Below are positions 1 to 10,298 of a stretch of DNA of 54,299 nt, piece after piece. The stretch covers positions 1 through 54,299 of the forward strand of contig JAJZUL010000020.1 of assembly GCA_021848545.1 (NCBI GenBank). The letters are read 5' to 3'. How positions within the stretch are numbered: position 1 is the stretch's first letter; each line of letters starts with the position of its first letter. The notes under the pieces were generated by a model, which saw only the letters and a program-made list of their open reading frames with translations, was not told the origin of the DNA and did not search any database. Made by a program: the position numbers and the translations under genes. This DNA is from Pseudomonadota bacterium (lineage in GTDB: Bacteria; Pseudomonadota; Alphaproteobacteria; Rhodospirillales; Magnetospirillaceae).

Positions 1-100
1 CACCCGGAGGCGCGGCACGCGCCGACTATGCGCATTGAGCGCGCCGGAGCGAGCGCAAGCGAGTGAGGACAGCCAAGCGCGAGCGCCGGCGCCTGAGGCC
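1..100. repeat. Interspersed repeat family 1, copy A (cut by window edge)
   Basis: This copy runs from CACCCGGAGGCGCGG to CGCCGGCGCCTGAGGCC and is identical in its core to the copy that follows 128 bp later. It is the first of four copies in the window (others at 119-228, 5158-5266 and 28347-28474). The outer parts are conserved and the middle varies. It is very GC-rich, rich in GAGCG/GCGC words, and can fold into several short hairpins. Short open frames across it are repeat artefacts, not genes. Confidence 0.85.
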
Positions 101-118
101 CACAAAAAACCCACCTCT

Positions 119-228
119 CGACCTACGGCACCCGGAGGCGCGGCACGCGCCGACTATGCGCATTGAGCGCGCCGGAGCGAGCGCAAGCGAGTGAGGACAG
201 CCAAGCGCGAGCGCCGGCGCCTGAGGCC
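119..228. repeat. Interspersed repeat family 1, copy B
   Basis: Starts CGACCTACGGCACCCGGAGG and ends GCGCCGGCGCCTGAGGCC. It is a near-exact tandem partner of copy A, separated by a short A-rich spacer, and is followed by an AACCAACC-rich stretch. Copies C and D lie 20-30 bp after the stop codons of ptsP and clpB, so the family sits in intergenic, mostly post-gene positions. Confidence 0.88.
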
Positions 229-461
229 AACCAACAACCAACCAACAAACAGCAATCGGCCCAAGCCGATTGCGTCAACGCCACCGACGGGGTATGTAAG
301 GGGCGCTCCGGGTAACGGCGGCGCCGATGGTTGCGCGCGTGCCCGGTTTTTGTTGTGTCCGGCTTGAAACGCGGCCGGGCGTCCCGCCGGCCTCATCGTC
401 CGGCGTTGATATCCCCAAGTGGTTTGGTGTTCCAAGTGGTTTGGTGATCGAGGATCGGTTT
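229..461 (+). promoter_or_regulatory. lysC leader: hairpin and tandem 15-mer
   Basis: No gene is seen here. A perfect hairpin lies at 253-272 (CAATCGGC, loop CCAA, GCCGATTG); it has no T tract on the plus strand, but the minus-strand side is T-rich, so it may be a minus-strand terminator. A direct repeat CCAAGTGGTTTGGTG occurs at 415-429 and 432-446, just upstream of the lysC ribosome binding site (GAGGAT around 450). I could not identify a convincing promoter or a lysine riboswitch. Confidence 0.45.
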
Positions 462-1682
462 ATGGCACGCATCGTAATGAAGTTCGGCGGGACCTCGGTG
501 GGGGATGTCGAGCGCATCAAGAACGTGGCTCGCCGGGTCGCGGCCGAGGTGGAATCCGGCTCGACGGTGGCGGTGGTGGTCTCGGCGATGTCGGGCGCGA
601 CCAACCAGCTGGTCGAATGGTGCCGGCAGGTCGCGCCCCTGTACGACAACCGCGAATACGATACGGTGGTGGCCACCGGCGAGCAGGTCACCATCGGGCT
701 TTTGGCCATGGCGCTTCAGGAGATCGGGGTGAAGGCCCGGTCCTGGTGCGGCTGGCAGGTGCCGGTGCGGACCGACGAGGTTCACGGCAAGGCCCGGATC
801 ACCGCCATCGACACCGAGGCGCTCGACCAATCGCTGGCCGCGGGCGAGGTGGCGGTGGTGGCCGGTTTCCAGGGCATCGGCCCCGACGGCCGCATCACCA
901 CCCTGGGGCGCGGCGGCTCGGACACCTCGGCGGTGGCGCTGGCGGCGGCCCTGGGGGCCGAGCGTTGCGACATCTATACCGACGTGGACGGGGTCTATAC
1001 CACCGACCCCCGCATCGTCGCCAAGGCGCGCAAGCTGGACCGCATCACCTATGAGGAAATGCTGGAACTGGCCTCGGTGGGCGCCAAGGTCTTGCAGACC
1101 CGCTCGGTCGAAATGGCGATGAAGCACCGGGTCCGGGTGCAGGTGCTGTCTTCTTTCGTCGACGCCCCCGGAACGCTTGTCTGTGATGAGGATGAAATCG
1201 TGGAACAGGAATTGGTGAGCGGCATCGCCTATAGCCGCGACGAGGCGAAAATCACCCTGGTCGGCGTTCCCGACCGTCCCGGCGTGGCGGCCGGCATTTT
1301 CGGCCCCCTGGCCGAGGCCGCCATCAACGTGGACATGATCGTCCAGAACGTGTCCGAGGACGGGCGCTCGACCGACGTGACCTTCACCGTGGGCAAGGCC
1401 GATCTCGAACGCGCCCGCCAGGTGATGGACAAGACGCGCGAGAAACTGGATTGGGGAGGGCTCGAGGCCGATCCCGCCGTGGTCAAGATTTCGGTGGTCG
1501 GCGTCGGCATGCGCAGCCATGCCGGCATCGCCCAGAAGATGTTCCAGACATTGGCGGCGGAAAACATCAATATCCGTCTGATCTCCACGTCCGAGATCAA
1601 GATCAGCGTGCTGATCGACGAGAAATACACGGAACTGGCGTTGCGGGCTTTGCATTCGGCCTACGGTCTCGACGCCGTTTGA
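462..1682 (+). CDS. lysC: Aspartate kinase (EC 2.7.2.4)
   Basis: 406 residues. It phosphorylates L-aspartate, the first step toward lysine, threonine, methionine and diaminopimelate, in the cytoplasm. The N-terminal amino acid kinase domain (about residues 2-245) starts [14 protein letters not shown], with the ATP/aspartate motif KFGGTS and a GRGGSDTSA motif near residue 170. Two ACT domains follow (about 265-340 and 345-406), the usual layout for a feedback-regulated monofunctional enzyme. The ATG at 462 is chosen over an upstream in-frame start at 327 because homology begins there and GAGGAT lies 8 nt before it. A GC-rich hairpin (about 1685-1715) follows the stop. Length is normal for the family. 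Confidence 0.96.
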   Translation: MARIVMKFGGTSVGDVERIKNVARRVAAEVESGSTVAVVVSAMSGATNQLVEWCRQVAPLYDNREYDTVVATGEQVTIGLLAMALQEIGVKARSWCGWQVPVRTDEVHGKARITAIDTEALDQSLAAGEVAVVAGFQGIGPDGRITTLGRGGSDTSAVALAAALGAERCDIYTDVDGVYTTDPRIVAKARKLDRITYEEMLELASVGAKVLQTRSVEMAMKHRVRVQVLSSFVDAPGTLVCDEDEIVEQELVSGIAYSRDEAKITLVGVPDRPGVAAGIFGPLAEAAINVDMIVQNVSEDGRSTDVTFTVGKADLERARQVMDKTREKLDWGGLEADPAVVKISVVGVGMRSHAGIAQKMFQTLAAENINIRLISTSEIKISVLIDEKYTELALRALHSAYGLDAV

Positions 1683-1835
1683 CGCCGGGCGGGGCCGGGT
1701 CCGGCCCGGCCGTAATGTTTGTGGTGCGGATGGTCGTGACCCCGTGCTATCACAACCGACGGTCCGGGGCGGCGGGATTTCAACGTGCCGCGCCCGGGGC
1801 CGTGAGCGCGACGACAAGCGGTGGACGGGTAAAAG

Positions 1836-2873
1836 ATGGACGAGGCGCGGCGGCGGCTTGACCTGTTGTGGCGGCGGGGCACCGAATTCCTGGGCACCGA
1901 ACTGGCCATCATGGGCGGGGCCATGTCGTGGATTTCGGATCGCCATCTGGTGGCGGCCATTTCCAACGGCGGGGGATTCGGCATCATCGCCGGCGGTTCG
2001 ATGATGCCCGACCGGCTGGCCGAGGAGATCGCGGCCACCCAGGAGCGGACCGACCGTCCCTTCGGCGTCAATCTCATCACCATGCATCCCCAACTCGATC
2101 AGTTGATCGACGCCTGCGGCGAATTGGGGGTGGGGCATATCGTTCTGGCCGGCGGCCTGCCGTCGACGGCGGCGATCAGGCGCGCCAAGGATACGGGGGC
2201 GAAGGTCGTCTGTTTCGCCCCCGCCCTGGTCATCGCCAGGAAACTGGTGCGGTCGGGGGCCGACGCCCTGATCGTCGAGGGTGCGGAAGCGGGCGGCCAT
2301 ATCGGCCCGGTCGCCACCAGCGTGCTGGCCCAGGAGATCCTGCCGCAGATGGGCGGGCAGGTGCCGGTGTTCGTGGCCGGCGGCATCGGCCGCGGCGAGG
2401 CCATCCTGTCCTATCTGGAAATGGGCGCGGCGGGGGTGCAGTTGGGCACCCGTTTCGTTTGCGCCCGCGAATGCGTGGCCCATGCCAATTTCAAGCAGGC
2501 CTTCATCCGCGCCTCGGCCCGCGACGCCCAGCCGACGGTGCAGGTCGATCCCTCCTTTCCGGTGATTCCGGTCCGCGCCCTGGCCAACAAGGCCACCCAG
2601 GATTTCATCGATTTCCAGCATCGGGTCATCGAACGCTGGCGGTCGGGCGCCGTGGAACAGAAGGAAGCCCAACTGGAGATCGAACATTTCTGGGCCGGCG
2701 CCTTGAAGCGGGCGGTCATCGACGGCGACGTGGAATCCGGCTCGCTGATGGCCGGTCAAAGCGTGGGCATGGTGACCTGCGAGCAGAGCGCCGCCGAAAT
2801 TCTGGACGAACTGGTCGGTCAGGCGATGGCGGCCCTGTCCCTTCGGGAATCCCGCGACCCCGTGGGGGTGTGA
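1836..2873 (+). CDS. Nitronate monooxygenase-family FMN protein
   Basis: 345 residues, 2-nitropropane dioxygenase / nitronate monooxygenase family: FMN-dependent TIM-barrel enzymes that oxidise alkyl nitronates. Some relatives are FabK-type enoyl-ACP reductases, so the substrate is not certain. Visible features are the N-terminal FMN loop around AIMGGAMSWIS, the glycine-rich GGGFGIIAGG, the EGAEAGGHIGP motif carrying the family's active-site His region, and VAGGIGRGEAI for phosphate binding. It lies between lysC and ptsP on the same strand. Its TGA stop overlaps the ATG of ptsP (TGATG at 2871-2875), so the two are translationally coupled. The ribosome binding site is weak. Confidence 0.85.
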   Translation: MDEARRRLDLLWRRGTEFLGTELAIMGGAMSWISDRHLVAAISNGGGFGIIAGGSMMPDRLAEEIAATQERTDRPFGVNLITMHPQLDQLIDACGELGVGHIVLAGGLPSTAAIRRAKDTGAKVVCFAPALVIARKLVRSGADALIVEGAEAGGHIGPVATSVLAQEILPQMGGQVPVFVAGGIGRGEAILSYLEMGAAGVQLGTRFVCARECVAHANFKQAFIRASARDAQPTVQVDPSFPVIPVRALANKATQDFIDFQHRVIERWRSGAVEQKEAQLEIEHFWAGALKRAVIDGDVESGSLMAGQSVGMVTCEQSAAEILDELVGQAMAALSLRESRDPVGV

Positions 2874-5137
2874 TGGCCGGGTCGGCGCCTTCCGTGTCGC
2901 GCCGTCTGCTGGCCCGGTTGCGCGACGTGATGGCCGGGGGCGGCACCTCCCAGGAACGGCTGGACAAGGTGACGGGACTGATCGCCGCCGACATGGTGGC
3001 GGAAGTGTGCTCGTGCTACGTCATGCGCGCGGGCGAGGTGCTGGAATTGTTCGCCACCGAGGGTCTGAAGAAGACCGCGGTCCATAATACCCGGCTGCGG
3101 GTGGGCGAAGGGCTGGTGGGCGACATCGCCGCCCATGCCCGGCCGCTGGCCCTGGCCGACGCCCAATCCCATCCCTATTTCGCCTATCGCCCGGAAACCG
3201 GCGAGGAAATCTATCATTCGCTGATGGGGGTGCCGATCATCCGCGGCGGCCGGGTCATCGGCGTGCTGGTGGTGCAGAATCGCACCATGCGCCATTACAC
3301 CGAAGAAGAGATCGAGACCCTCGAGACCGTGGCCATGGTGCTGGCCGAACTGATCGTTTCGGGCGAACTGGTCGGTCGCGATGAACTGGTGCCGGTGGAC
3401 GGCAACGCGCTTCTGCCCCTGCGTCTGGAAGGGGTGCGGTTGAATGCGGGGGTCGGAATCGGTCTGGCGGTGTTGCATCAGCCGCGCCGGGTCATCCGCC
3501 AGTTGGTGGCCGAGGACCCGGAGGCCGAGGCGGAGCGCCTGCGCGACGCCCTGGCGGAAATCACGCTGGCGTTGGAGGCCGTGTTCTCGCGGCCGGGGAT
3601 GGATGCGGGCGAGCATCGCGACGTGCTCGAAACCTACCGGATGTTCACCGAGGATCAGGGCTGGCGCAGCCGCATCGCCGAGGCGATCAAGGGCGGTCTG
3701 ACGGCGGAGGCGGCGGTCCAGAAGGTCCACGACGATATGCGCGCGCGCATGAGCTCCGTCAGCGATCCCTATCTGCGCGAGCGGATGCACGATTTCGACG
3801 ATATCGCCAACCGGCTGCTGACCTGTCTGGCCGATGGCGCCGAGTCGGGAAGTCGGGAGGAATTGCCGGCCGACGCGGTGGTGATCGCCCGGGCGATGGG
3901 GCCGATGGATCTGTTCGATTACGATCCCGCCCGCCTGCGCGGTCTGGTGCTGGAGGAGGGATCGCCCACCAGCCATGTGGCCATCGTCGCCCGGGCCATG
4001 GACATCCCGGTGGTCAGCCGGGCCAAGGACGTGCTGGGCAAGGTCGAGCCCCTGGACCCGGTGATCGTCGATGGCGATAACGGCCAGGTGTTCCTGCGGC
4101 CGTCGGAGGATATCCGCGACATCTTCGCCGAGGCCACCCGCCAGCGCCGGCTGCGCGCCGCCCATTATGCCAGCATGCGCGATCTGCCGGCAGTGACCAG
4201 GGACGGGGTGGGCATCCGGTTGATGATGAATGCCGGTCTGCTGCTCGATCTGCCCCATCTGCACGAATCGGGGGCCGACGGGATCGGTCTGTACCGGACG
4301 GAATTGCCGTTCATGGCCCGTTCGGCCTTGCCCGACGTCGCCGCCCAGACCCTTTTGTATCGCAAGATTCTCGACCAGTCCGAGGGGCTGCCGGTGGTGT
4401 TCCGCACCCTTGATGTCGGCGGCGACAAGGTGCTGCCCTATTGGGATCGGCGCGAGGAGGACAATCCGGCCATGGGCTGGCGGTCGATCCGCATCACTTT
4501 GGACCGGCCGTCTTTGCTGCGCCACCAGCTGCGGGCGCTGTTGCGGGCCGCCGCCGGGCGCGATCTGTCGGTGATGTTCCCGATGATCGCCGAAGTAACG
4601 GAACTGATCCGGGCCCGCGATCTGCTGGATATGGAGATGGCCCAGGAACAAGCGGCGGGTCGGCCGCTGCCGGCTTCGGTCAAGGTGGGCACCATGCTGG
4701 AGGTGCCGGCCCTGGCCTTTCAGTTGGACGCGCTGCTGCCCCGGATCGATTTCATTTCGGTGGGCTCCAACGATCTGGCGCAATTCCTGTTCGCCGCCGA
4801 TCGCGGCAATCCGCTGGTGGCGGAACGTTACGATCCGCTGTCGCCGGGGATGCTGTCGTTTTTGAAGGCCATCACCACCCGCGCCGCCGCTGCCGGCGTG
4901 CCGCTCAGCGTCTGCGGCGAGATGGCGGGCCGGCCCCTGGAGGCGATGGCCCTGATCGCGCTGGGGATCACGACCTTGTCGGTATCGGCGCCCTCGGTCG
5001 GGCCGGTAAAGACGATGATCCGCAGCCTGGAAGCGGCGCCGATCCGCGATTACATGGCGGGTTTGCTGGACCGCCCCGAACCCAGCCTGCGCGATAAATT
5101 GAAAAGCTTCGCCCTCGACCACGGCGTGGTCATCTGA
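2873..5137 (+). CDS. ptsP: PEP-protein phosphotransferase EI-Ntr with GAF domain
   Basis: 754 residues. Enzyme I of the nitrogen phosphotransferase system: it autophosphorylates from phosphoenolpyruvate and passes phosphate to NPr and then to EIIA-Ntr. A GAF sensory domain occupies about residues 20-165 (in relatives it responds to glutamine). The EI domain follows, with the phosphorylated His at about residue 368 in GSPTSHVAIVARAMDIPVV, the PEP-binding segment with YRTELPFM, and the catalytic Cys at about residue 681 in SVCGEMAGRP. The start at 2873 overlaps the stop of the preceding gene; the frame is open further upstream but encodes nothing recognisable there. Adjacent lysC and prfA are usual neighbours in alphaproteobacteria. 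Repeat copy C follows 20 bp after the stop. Confidence 0.95.
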   Translation: MAGSAPSVSRRLLARLRDVMAGGGTSQERLDKVTGLIAADMVAEVCSCYVMRAGEVLELFATEGLKKTAVHNTRLRVGEGLVGDIAAHARPLALADAQSHPYFAYRPETGEEIYHSLMGVPIIRGGRVIGVLVVQNRTMRHYTEEEIETLETVAMVLAELIVSGELVGRDELVPVDGNALLPLRLEGVRLNAGVGIGLAVLHQPRRVIRQLVAEDPEAEAERLRDALAEITLALEAVFSRPGMDAGEHRDVLETYRMFTEDQGWRSRIAEAIKGGLTAEAAVQKVHDDMRARMSSVSDPYLRERMHDFDDIANRLLTCLADGAESGSREELPADAVVIARAMGPMDLFDYDPARLRGLVLEEGSPTSHVAIVARAMDIPVVSRAKDVLGKVEPLDPVIVDGDNGQVFLRPSEDIRDIFAEATRQRRLRAAHYASMRDLPAVTRDGVGIRLMMNAGLLLDLPHLHESGADGIGLYRTELPFMARSALPDVAAQTLLYRKILDQSEGLPVVFRTLDVGGDKVLPYWDRREEDNPAMGWRSIRITLDRPSLLRHQLRALLRAAAGRDLSVMFPMIAEVTELIRARDLLDMEMAQEQAAGRPLPASVKVGTMLEVPALAFQLDALLPRIDFISVGSNDLAQFLFAADRGNPLVAERYDPLSPGMLSFLKAITTRAAAAGVPLSVCGEMAGRPLEAMALIALGITTLSVSAPSVGPVKTMIRSLEAAPIRDYMAGLLDRPEPSLRDKLKSFALDHGVVI

Positions 5138-5157
5138 CCCTACCGCCCCCGAACTCT

Positions 5158-5266
5158 CGACCTACGGCACCCGGAGGCGCGGCACGCGCCGACTATGCGC
5201 GTTGAGCGCGCCGGAGCGAGCGCAGCGAGTGAGGATAGCCAAGCGCGAGCGCCGGCGCTTGAGGCC
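5158..5266. repeat. Interspersed repeat family 1, copy C
   Basis: Same ends as copy B (CGACCTACGGCACCCGGAGG to the GAGGCC end) with a handful of substitutions and one 2-bp deletion in the GCGCAAGCGAG segment. It lies 20 bp after the ptsP stop and is followed by a C/A-rich stretch (AACCAATAAATCAAGCCCACC and similar) up to the rodZ-like leader. Confidence 0.88.
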
Positions 5267-5427
5267 CAACCAATAAATCAAGCCCACCCAACCCCCTCCA
5301 CCCACCCCCCTCCAACCAACAACCTCATTTGCCTTTCTCGCATCGTATTTGCTACAACCAACTCCGCTGGCGATCCGGCGGGGGTATCGTGCCGGCCCCA
5401 ACGATTGAACAGGAAGGTCCTTACTCC

Positions 5428-6570
5428 GTGGCCACCAACAATCAAGACGCGTTTCCCGAAGACGGCGAGACGGGGACCGAACCGGTCGTAGCCGCGCCGG
5501 TATCGGCCGTCGGCGCCACCCTGCGCGACGCCAGGGAAAAGATGGGCTGCGATCTGCCGACGGCGGCCGATCGGTTGCGCATCCGCCAACCCTTTCTGCG
5601 GGCGCTGGAGGAAGGCCGTCACCAGGATCTTCCCGGCGGCACCTATGCCATCGGCTTTTTGAGGAGCTATGCCGAGTTCCTGGGGCTCGACGAGGAGGAA
5701 ATGGTCCGCCGGTTCAAGCGGGAGGCGGCCGACGCGCTGACCGGCCGGGCGGAACTGGTGTTTCCCTCGCCGGTGTCCGAGGGCCGCGTGCCCACCGGCG
5801 CCATCCTGTTCGTGGGATTGATCATCGCCGCGGCCGCCTATGGCGGGTGGTACTGGTTGAGCGGCCGGTCCCATTCGGTGGCCAATCTGGTGTCGCCCTT
5901 GCCGGGACGTTTGTCGTCCCTGCTCGATCGGCCGGCCGACTTGACGGGCAAGACGGCGGCGGCGCCCTCGCCGGTCACGGCGCCGGCGGTCAAGACCCCG
6001 GCCAAGACCGCGCCGGCCAAGAGTGTGGTGGTCGCCACGCCGGCCAAGACCGCGCCGGCCCAGCCGGCGGCGACCGCGTCGAAAACGCCGGCCGCGACGA
6101 ATTCCGCCGCTCCCGCGTCCAAAGACGCGGCGGTGAAGACGCCGACGGTCACGGCCCCGGCCGCGACGAAAACGCCGGCGACGAAAGCCACGGCGACGAA
6201 AGCGGCGCCGGCCGCGACGACGTCCGCGACGCCCAAGCCGGCGACCCCGGCGGCTTCGGTAACGGCGGCCAAGGCGCCGGCCGCCGCCACGGCACCCGCC
6301 GCGGGGCCGTCGCAGGTGGTGTTGACGGCGATGACCGGCGATTGCTGGATCCAGGTGCAGAGCAAGGACGGGCAGCTGGTGCTGTCGCGGCTGCTGCATA
6401 AGGGCGAATCCTACGATGTGCCCGATCAGTCCGGCCTGACCCTGACGGTGGGCGATGCCGCCGCCCTGCAGGTCACCGTGGACGGCAAGGTTCTACCGGC
6501 CCTGGGTGGCGCGGGCCAGGTTCTCCACAATATCAGCCTCGATCCCAAGGCGTTGCAGACGCGCGGGTAA
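5428..6570 (+). CDS. RodZ-like helix-turn-helix membrane protein (DUF4115)
   Basis: 380 residues if started at the GTG at 5428, which has AGGAAGG 8-9 nt upstream. An ATG at 5329 is in frame, but the added residues look unrelated to the family. Layout: Xre-type helix-turn-helix at about residues 28-89 ([13 protein letters not shown] to EFLGLD), one transmembrane helix at about 124-145 ([19 protein letters not shown]), a long Ala/Lys/Thr/Pro-rich linker (about 165-285), and a C-terminal DUF4115 beta domain. This is the RodZ architecture: the cytoplasmic HTH contacts MreB and the outer domain is periplasmic, organising rod shape. It lies directly before ispG, as rodZ-like genes often do in proteobacteria. 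Low-complexity linkers are normal in this family. Confidence 0.87.
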   Translation: MATNNQDAFPEDGETGTEPVVAAPVSAVGATLRDAREKMGCDLPTAADRLRIRQPFLRALEEGRHQDLPGGTYAIGFLRSYAEFLGLDEEEMVRRFKREAADALTGRAELVFPSPVSEGRVPTGAILFVGLIIAAAAYGGWYWLSGRSHSVANLVSPLPGRLSSLLDRPADLTGKTAAAPSPVTAPAVKTPAKTAPAKSVVVATPAKTAPAQPAATASKTPAATNSAAPASKDAAVKTPTVTAPAATKTPATKATATKAAPAATTSATPKPATPAASVTAAKAPAAATAPAAGPSQVVLTAMTGDCWIQVQSKDGQLVLSRLLHKGESYDVPDQSGLTLTVGDAAALQVTVDGKVLPALGGAGQVLHNISLDPKALQTRG

Positions 6571-6626
6571 GGCCGGCTTCACGGGTGCCGCGGCGGCATC
6601 CCGGGCCATCAGGAGCAAGTGACATC

Positions 6627-7736
6627 ATGAGCGTGCGGCCCTATCGCGATATCCACCGGCGCAAATGCCGGCAGATTCATGTCGGCTCGGTGCCGGTCGG
6701 CGGCGACGCGCCGATCGCGGTTCAGACCATGACCAACTCGCTGACCACCGACGTCGCCGCGACCCTCGAACAGGTGCGTCTGGCGGCCGAGGCCGGGGCC
6801 GATATCGTGCGGGTCTCGTGTCCCGACGAGGATTCGACCCGCGCCCTGAAGGAGATCGTCAAGGGCTCGCCGGTCCCCATCGTCGCCGACATCCATTTCC
6901 ATTACCGCCGGGCCATCGAAGCGGCCGAGGCGGGGGCGGCCTGCCTGCGCATCAATCCCGGCAATATCGGCTCGGCCGACCGGGTGCGCGAAGTGGTGAA
7001 GGCGGCCAAGGATCACGGCTGTTCCATGCGGATCGGCGTCAATGCCGGGTCGTTGGAAAAGCATCTGCTGGAACAGTACGGCGAACCCTGTCCCGAGGCG
7101 ATGGTCGACAGCGCGCTGGCCCATGCCCGCATCCTGGAAGACAATGATTTCTTCGAGTTCAAGATCAGCGTCAAGGCGTCGGACGTGTTTCTGGCGGTGG
7201 CCGCCTATAACGGTCTGGCCGAGGCGTGCGACTATCCCCTGCATCTGGGCATCACCGAGGCCGGCGGGCTGATCGGCGGCACGGTCAAATCGGCCATCGG
7301 CATGGGCAATCTGCTGTGGGCGGGAATCGGCGACACCATCCGGGTGTCCCTGTCGGCCCATCCGGTGGAAGAGGTCAAGGTCGGCTACGAAATCCTGAAA
7401 TCGCTGAATCTGCGCAGCCGCGGCGTGCGCATCGTGTCGTGTCCGTCCTGCGCGCGGCAGGGATTCAACGTCATCGACACGGTGGAGACCCTGGAAAAGC
7501 GTTTGGCCCATATCCGCGAGCCGGTGACCCTGTCGATCATCGGCTGCGTGGTCAACGGTCCGGGCGAGGCGCGCGAGACCGATATCGGCGTTACCGGCGG
7601 CGGCACCGGCCAGCACAAGGTCTATATCGGCGGGTCCCCGGACCACAATATCGACGCCGGGGCCATGGTCGACCATGTGGTGGAACTGGTCGAGGCCAAG
7701 GCCGCCGAAATGGCCAGGGCCAAGGCGAAGGACTAG
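6627..7736 (+). CDS. ispG: 4-hydroxy-3-methylbut-2-enyl diphosphate synthase, flavodoxin type
   Basis: 369 residues. It converts MEcPP to HMBPP in the MEP isoprenoid pathway using a [4Fe-4S] cluster. The three cluster cysteines are visible at about 272 and 275 ([10 protein letters not shown]) and 307 ([12 protein letters not shown]), with the fourth ligand Glu at about 314, as in the bacterial GcpE family. The TIM-barrel N-terminus starts [20 protein letters not shown]. The ATG at 6627 follows AGGAGC with good spacing; an in-frame ATG at 6585 lacks one. The TAG stop is followed 2 nt later by the hisS ATG, so the two are co-transcribed. Confidence 0.96.
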   Translation: MSVRPYRDIHRRKCRQIHVGSVPVGGDAPIAVQTMTNSLTTDVAATLEQVRLAAEAGADIVRVSCPDEDSTRALKEIVKGSPVPIVADIHFHYRRAIEAAEAGAACLRINPGNIGSADRVREVVKAAKDHGCSMRIGVNAGSLEKHLLEQYGEPCPEAMVDSALAHARILEDNDFFEFKISVKASDVFLAVAAYNGLAEACDYPLHLGITEAGGLIGGTVKSAIGMGNLLWAGIGDTIRVSLSAHPVEEVKVGYEILKSLNLRSRGVRIVSCPSCARQGFNVIDTVETLEKRLAHIREPVTLSIIGCVVNGPGEARETDIGVTGGGTGQHKVYIGGSPDHNIDAGAMVDHVVELVEAKAAEMARAKAKD

Positions 7737-7738
7737 GG

Positions 7739-8995
7739 ATGGCCGCTCTTCAATCCGTTCGCGGCACCCACGATCTGCTGGACGATGCGGTGCGGCGTCA
7801 CCGTTTCGTCGAGGAGACGGCTTTCGCCGTGGCCCGGCGCTACGGATTTGGCGAGATCGTCACCCCCATCTTCGAATTCACCGAGGTTTTCGCCCGCACC
7901 CTGGGCGATACCTCCGACGTGGTGACCAAGGAGATGTACAGCTTCACCGACCGCTCCGGCGATTCGCTGACCTTGCGGCCCGAAGGCACGGCCGGGGTGG
8001 CGCGCGCGTTCGTCTCGAACGGGCTGGCCCAGTCCCTGCCGTTGAAACTGTTCTATCGCGGACCGATGTTCCGTCACGAACGCCCGCAGAAGGGCCGCCA
8101 GCGCCAGTTCCATCAGGTGGGCGTGGAAGTGCTGGGGGTCGAATCCCCCCTGGCCGATATCGAGGCGCTGGCTTTGGCCTGGCGGGTGCTGGACGCCCTG
8201 GGGGTGGCCGATGTCGTCACCCTGGAGATCAATACCCTGGGCGACGGGGACAGCCGCGCCGCCTATCGCGATGCCCTGGTCGCCTATCTGTCGGATTTCC
8301 GCGACCGTCTGTCCGAGGACAGCCGGGACCGGCTGGAGCGCAACCCGCTGCGCATTCTGGATTCCAAGGATGAGGGCGACCGCGCCATCGTCGCCGACGC
8401 GCCCCGGATGGCGGATTCCCTGACTCCGGCGGCGCGGGATTTCTTCGCCGAGGTCACCGGCGGGCTCGAGGTTCTGGGCATTCCCTTTACCGTCAATCCC
8501 CGACTGGTGCGCGGCCTCGATTACTATTGTCACACCGCCTTCGAATTCACCACCGACGCCCTGGGCGCCCAGGGAACGGTGCTGGCGGGGGGGCGCTATG
8601 ACGGGCTGATCGCCCAGATGGGCGGCCCCAAGACCGCGGGCATCGGCTGGGCGGCCGGCATCGAGCGTCTGGCCATGCTGACGGCGCGCACGCCCGACCC
8701 GGCGCGGCCGGTGGCGGTGATCCCCATGGGCGGCGGCGATCTGGCGGGACTGAAGGTGGCCGAGGATTTGCGCGCCGCCGGGCTTGCGGCGGAAATGGGG
8801 TTTTCCGGCAATCTCAAGAAGCGGCTGGCGCGGGCCGCCGACCGGATGAACGCGCGGTTCGCCGTGATCCTGGGGGAAGACGAAGGCAGTCGCGGTGCCG
8901 CTTTGGTACGCGATCTCGATACCGGTACGCAGGACGAGGTGCCGCTCGCCTCACTGGCGGCGTGGCTTCGGGAGCGGCCGCCCAGCGGGCGTTAG
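7739..8995 (+). CDS. hisS: Histidyl-tRNA synthetase
   Basis: 418 residues, class II aminoacyl-tRNA synthetase that charges tRNA-His. Motif 1 lies in the N-terminal part after [14 protein letters not shown], motif 2 is [18 protein letters not shown], the His-specific loop is [15 protein letters not shown], and motif 3 lies in the [13 protein letters not shown] region. A C-terminal anticodon-binding domain follows (about 325-410). It starts 2 nt after ispG and ends with TAG. The next gene, hemA, starts within about 5-30 nt, so the cluster is compact. Confidence 0.96.
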   Translation: MAALQSVRGTHDLLDDAVRRHRFVEETAFAVARRYGFGEIVTPIFEFTEVFARTLGDTSDVVTKEMYSFTDRSGDSLTLRPEGTAGVARAFVSNGLAQSLPLKLFYRGPMFRHERPQKGRQRQFHQVGVEVLGVESPLADIEALALAWRVLDALGVADVVTLEINTLGDGDSRAAYRDALVAYLSDFRDRLSEDSRDRLERNPLRILDSKDEGDRAIVADAPRMADSLTPAARDFFAEVTGGLEVLGIPFTVNPRLVRGLDYYCHTAFEFTTDALGAQGTVLAGGRYDGLIAQMGGPKTAGIGWAAGIERLAMLTARTPDPARPVAVIPMGGGDLAGLKVAEDLRAAGLAAEMGFSGNLKKRLARAADRMNARFAVILGEDEGSRGAALVRDLDTGTQDEVPLASLAAWLRERPPSGR

Positions 8996-8999
8996 GCAC

Positions 9000-10298
9000 T
9001 TGGCCGGCCCTCCGCCCCATTTCGTGGTGATCGGCGCCAATCATCGCTCCGCCTCGCTGTCGTTGCGCGACGCCCTGTTCGTCGATGACGCCCATGTTCC
9101 CGGTTTTCTCGCCCGGCTGGCCACCGCCGGCGTCGCCCAGGCGCTGGTTCTGTCCACCTGCGACCGGGTCGAGGTGTGGGCGGCGGAGATCGACGCCGAT
9201 ACGGCCACCCGCCAGATCGCCGCGGTATTCTCGGAACGGACCGGAGTGGCGGCCGGCGCGCTGACCGGCAATTTCTACACTTTGGCGGGGGCCGAGGCGG
9301 TCCGTCACGCCTTTCAGGTCACCGCCTCCCTGGACAGTCTGATCGTCGGCGAACCTTATGTGCCCGGTCAGGTCAAGGCGGCGTTGCGCTTGGCGCGGTC
9401 GGCCGGGTCCAGCGGCCTGGTTCTGGAAGCGGTGTTGCAGGCGGCGCTGGCGGCGGCCAAGCGGGTGCGCTCCGAGACCGCCATCGGCGAAGGCCCCGTC
9501 AGCATCGCCGCCGCCACCGTTCAGCTCGCCCGCGATCTGCACGGCGATCTGGATACGCGCCGCGGCTTGCTGGTGGGGGCCGGCGACATGGGGGAGCTGG
9601 TGGCCGAAAGCCTGCTGGCGGCGGGGCTTGCCGGGTTGACGGTGACGGCACCGCGCCTGGCGCGGGCCGAAGCCCTGGCCCAATCCCTGAACAGCCATGT
9701 GACGCCCTTCGAAACCCTGCGCGACGCCCTGGTCGGCGCCGATATCGTGCTGTCCAATGTCGGCGGCCGCCATATGGTGCTGACGTCCGAGATCATGACC
9801 CAGGTTCTGCGCCAGCGTCGGCGCCGGCCCATGTTCCTGGTCGATATCGGCATACCCGGCGATATCGAGCCGGCGGTCAATCGTCTGGAAGGGGCCTTCC
9901 TGTACGACCTCGCCGATCTGGAACGGGTGGCGTTGCAGGGCCGCGCCACCCGCGAACAGGCCGCCCGCGCGGCCCGCGAGATCATCGATGACGAGGTCGC
10001 CGGATTCCTGAAGAACCGGGCGGCGCGGGCGGCGGTGCCGGCCATCGTCGCCCTGCGCCACAGCTTCGAGGCGATGCGCGACGCGGTTCTGGCGGAAGCC
10101 GGCGGCGATGCCGCCGAGGCCACCCGCCTGTTGATCAATCGCCTGCTCCACGCCCCGTCCGAGGAGATGCGGGCGGCGGCCTCGAGCGGGAGCGCCGAGT
10201 GGGGGGCGATGGAACGATTGCTGAAAACCCTGTTTCGGCTGGACGGGACGGCGATGGACGCGCATTGTCCCGGTCCCCGAAAGGAAGGGCCGGAATGA
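9000..10298 (+). CDS. hemA: Glutamyl-tRNA reductase
   Basis: About 432 residues. It reduces Glu-tRNA-Glu to glutamate-1-semialdehyde, the first committed step of C5-pathway haem biosynthesis. The catalytic Cys is in the family motif [10 protein letters not shown] (about residue 54), followed by the Glu/tRNA-binding segment [14 protein letters not shown], an NADPH Rossmann region ([15 protein letters not shown]), and a C-terminal dimerisation helix domain. No ATG fits: the TTG at 9000, 4 nt after the hisS stop, is chosen by position of the Cys; GTG codons at 9024 and 9027 are alternatives. The TGA overlaps the prfA start (ATGA at 10295). Note that many alphaproteobacteria use the C4 (ALA synthase) route, so presence of the C5 enzyme is informative. 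Confidence 0.9.
   Translation: MAGPPPHFVVIGANHRSASLSLRDALFVDDAHVPGFLARLATAGVAQALVLSTCDRVEVWAAEIDADTATRQIAAVFSERTGVAAGALTGNFYTLAGAEAVRHAFQVTASLDSLIVGEPYVPGQVKAALRLARSAGSSGLVLEAVLQAALAAAKRVRSETAIGEGPVSIAAATVQLARDLHGDLDTRRGLLVGAGDMGELVAESLLAAGLAGLTVTAPRLARAEALAQSLNSHVTPFETLRDALVGADIVLSNVGGRHMVLTSEIMTQVLRQRRRRPMFLVDIGIPGDIEPAVNRLEGAFLYDLADLERVALQGRATREQAARAAREIIDDEVAGFLKNRAARAAVPAIVALRHSFEAMRDAVLAEAGGDAAEATRLLINRLLHAPSEEMRAAASSGSAEWGAMERLLKTLFRLDGTAMDAHCPGPRKEGPE

Noticed and set aside
26-435. Small proteins of 71-93 residues at the window start
   Set aside because: They are the antisense reading of repeat family 1 and occur wherever it does.
229-461. Lysine riboswitch upstream of lysC
   Set aside because: No conserved lysine-riboswitch core can be recognised, and the class is not typical of alphaproteobacteria.
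393-2759. Very long open frames antisense to real genes (also 2819-5122, 9521-11989, 25550-28201, 43021-46119 and others)
   Set aside because: They are shadows caused by high GC at codon third positions; their translations are low-complexity (Arg/Gly/His/Pro-rich) and match no family, while the opposite strand has clear domains.
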